From JAZSQZ01 sp045538175 (lineage in GTDB: Bacteria; Bacillota; Clostridia; Christensenellales; UBA1242), in the NCBI GenBank assembly GCA_045538175.1, contig JAZSQZ010000059.1:1-6385 (forward strand): DNA of 6,385 nt. The letters run 5' to 3'. Shown in pieces: positions 5,986 through 6,385 of this stretch (positions within the stretch are counted from its first letter, which is position 1; each line of letters opens with the position of its first letter). Below the pieces are notes generated by a model, which was not told the origin of the DNA, did no database searches, and saw only the letters and a program-made list of their open reading frames with translations. Both the position numbers and the translations under genes were made by a program.

Positions 5986-5998
5986 GCAACAAAGTTGC
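5986..5998 (-). repeat. Short hairpin in the Asp-Phe tRNA spacer
   Basis: GCAAC and GTTGC pair over a 3-base loop in the 19-base spacer, directly abutting the encoded CCA of tRNA-Asp. It is short and weak alone, but it follows the same pattern as the larger spacer hairpins in this cluster. Confidence 0.5.
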
Positions 5999-6075
5999 TG
6001 GCGACTCGGAAGAGACTCGAACTCTCGACCTCCGCCGTGACAGGGCGGCGTTCTAACCAACTGAACTACCAGGCC
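5999..6075 (-). tRNA. tRNA-Asp (anticodon GTC), CCA encoded, imperfect acceptor stem
   Basis: 77-base cloverleaf with D stem GTTC/GAAC, anticodon stem CCGCC/GGCGG around CTGTCAC, T loop TTCGAGT, discriminator G (expected for Asp) and encoded CCA. The anticodon is the complement of 6039-6041. The acceptor arms GGCCTGG and CCGAGTC pair imperfectly: a C4-A69 mismatch, plus G2.U71 and U5.G68 wobbles; the first T-stem pair is also G.U. The identity is clear, but the stem is weaker than usual. Confidence 0.93.
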
Positions 6076-6106
6076 AATGAAATTTATAGTGTAAACAATA
6101 AGTTAG

Positions 6107-6183
6107 TGGTGGGCCCTCAGGGACTCGAACCCCGGACCGATCGGTTATGAGCCGACTGCTCTGACCAACTGAGCTAAAGGCCC
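6107..6183 (-). tRNA. tRNA with CAT anticodon, probably tRNA-Ile2 (lysidine type)
   Basis: 77-base cloverleaf with acceptor GGGCCTT/AGGGCCC, anticodon loop CTCATAA, T arm with TTCGAGT, discriminator A and encoded CCA. The anticodon is the complement of 6147-6149. It is not the initiator: position 1 pairs with 72 and the anticodon stem lacks the three G-C pairs. GGCTCATAACC and the GGxCCTTTAGCTCAGTTGG opening, with C4-G69 and C5-G68, resemble Firmicutes tRNA-Ile2, in which TilS turns C34 into lysidine to read AUA. Elongator tRNA-Met remains possible, since I cannot compare with the organism's other CAT tRNAs. Confidence 0.72.
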
Positions 6184-6204
6184 AATCAATTCCCAGAAGG
6201 AAAA

Positions 6205-6279
6205 TGGTGACCCCGAGGAGAATCGAACTCCTGTTACCGCCGTGAAAGGGCGATGTCTTAACCACTTGACCAAGAGGTC
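6205..6279 (-). tRNA. tRNA-Glu (anticodon TTC), CCA encoded
   Basis: 75-base cloverleaf with the GTCAAG...TTAAGAC D-arm region typical of bacterial tRNA-Glu, anticodon stem TCGCC/GGCGG around CTTTCAC, T arm AGGAG-TTCGATT-CTCCT, discriminator A and encoded CCA. The anticodon is the complement of 6244-6246. The acceptor arms GACCTCT and CGGGGTC form six pairs (one U.G) and leave U7 opposite C66. Confidence 0.94.
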
Positions 6280-6290
6280 TTATCTTGCTA

Positions 6291-6364
6291 TCGGGGCGAC
6301 AGGATTTGAACCTGCGACCCCATGCTCCCAAAGCACGTGCGCTACCGAACTGCGCTACGCCCCG
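6291..6364 (-). tRNA. tRNA-Pro (anticodon TGG), CCA not encoded
   Basis: 74-base cloverleaf with acceptor CGGGGCG/CGCCCCG; the C1-G72 pair is the bacterial tRNA-Pro hallmark. The anticodon stem CGTGC/GCATG encloses TTTGGGA, and the T arm GCAGG-TTCAAAT-CCTGT is intact. Discriminator A is followed by TAG rather than CCA, so the 3' end must be trimmed and CCA added. It is the first tRNA visible in the leftward cluster; the promoter and any earlier members lie beyond the right edge. Confidence 0.94.
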
Positions 6365-6385
6365 AACTAACCGGTTTTTAGGAAC
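6365..6385. other. Start of the spacer upstream of tRNA-Pro, cut by window edge
   Basis: Only 21 bases remain, including a 6-base palindrome ACCGGT. There is no T-loop or other sign of a further tRNA, and no promoter can be judged in so short a piece. Confidence 0.4.

Noticed and set aside
5857..6331. ORFs on both strands across the tRNA genes
   Set aside because: The region is fully explained by tRNA genes; translated tRNAs often give such false proteins.

Overview
The window reads as chromosomal housekeeping DNA from a low-GC Gram-positive bacterium (Firmicutes/Bacillota, probably an uncultured clostridial-type lineage). Three things point there: the gene order dnaK-dnaJ-rsmE-mtaB-rpsU, which matches the conserved Firmicutes heat-shock/translation cluster; a DnaK without the N-terminal-domain insert found in proteobacterial DnaK; and A/T-rich codon use with strong AGGAG/GGGGG-type Shine-Dalgarno sites. 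The genus cannot be named from this sequence alone.

Left part (1-5318, all + strand). dnaK enters the window without its first roughly 40 codons and is followed after 20 bases by dnaJ. A strong intrinsic terminator closes that unit. A near-consensus extended -10 promoter then drives rsmE (16S rRNA m3U methyltransferase); its -10 box lies so close to the ATG that the transcript is probably leaderless. mtaB (tRNA ms2t6A methylthiotransferase) overlaps the rsmE stop by ATGA. An in-frame TAA ends mtaB early, and the same frame goes on for 50 codons that read as the missing C-terminal TRAM domain. rpsU (ribosomal protein bS21, 58 codons) follows with its own consensus promoter, strong ribosome binding site and intrinsic terminator. 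The genes share a theme of protein folding, rRNA and tRNA modification, and ribosome assembly. prmA, usually found between dnaJ and rsmE in Firmicutes, is absent here.

Middle (5319-5492). About 170 bases of very AT-rich DNA with no gene that I can support; it separates two convergent transcription units.

Right part (5493-6385, - strand). A seven-gene tRNA cluster is transcribed leftward in the order Pro(TGG), Glu(TTC), a CAT-anticodon tRNA (probably Ile2), Asp(GTC), Phe(GAA), Thr(TGT), Tyr(GTA), and ends at an intrinsic terminator. Six of the seven encode CCA; Pro does not. The two longest spacers (Phe-Thr and Thr-Tyr) are almost entirely tiled with short inverted repeats, eight in all. One is completed by a G.U pair and another has a GNRA-type loop only if read as - strand RNA. 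These hairpins, the interrupted mtaB and the leaderless rsmE start are the items most worth following up. I found no defence system, mobile element or CRISPR array; most of this region is ordinary.
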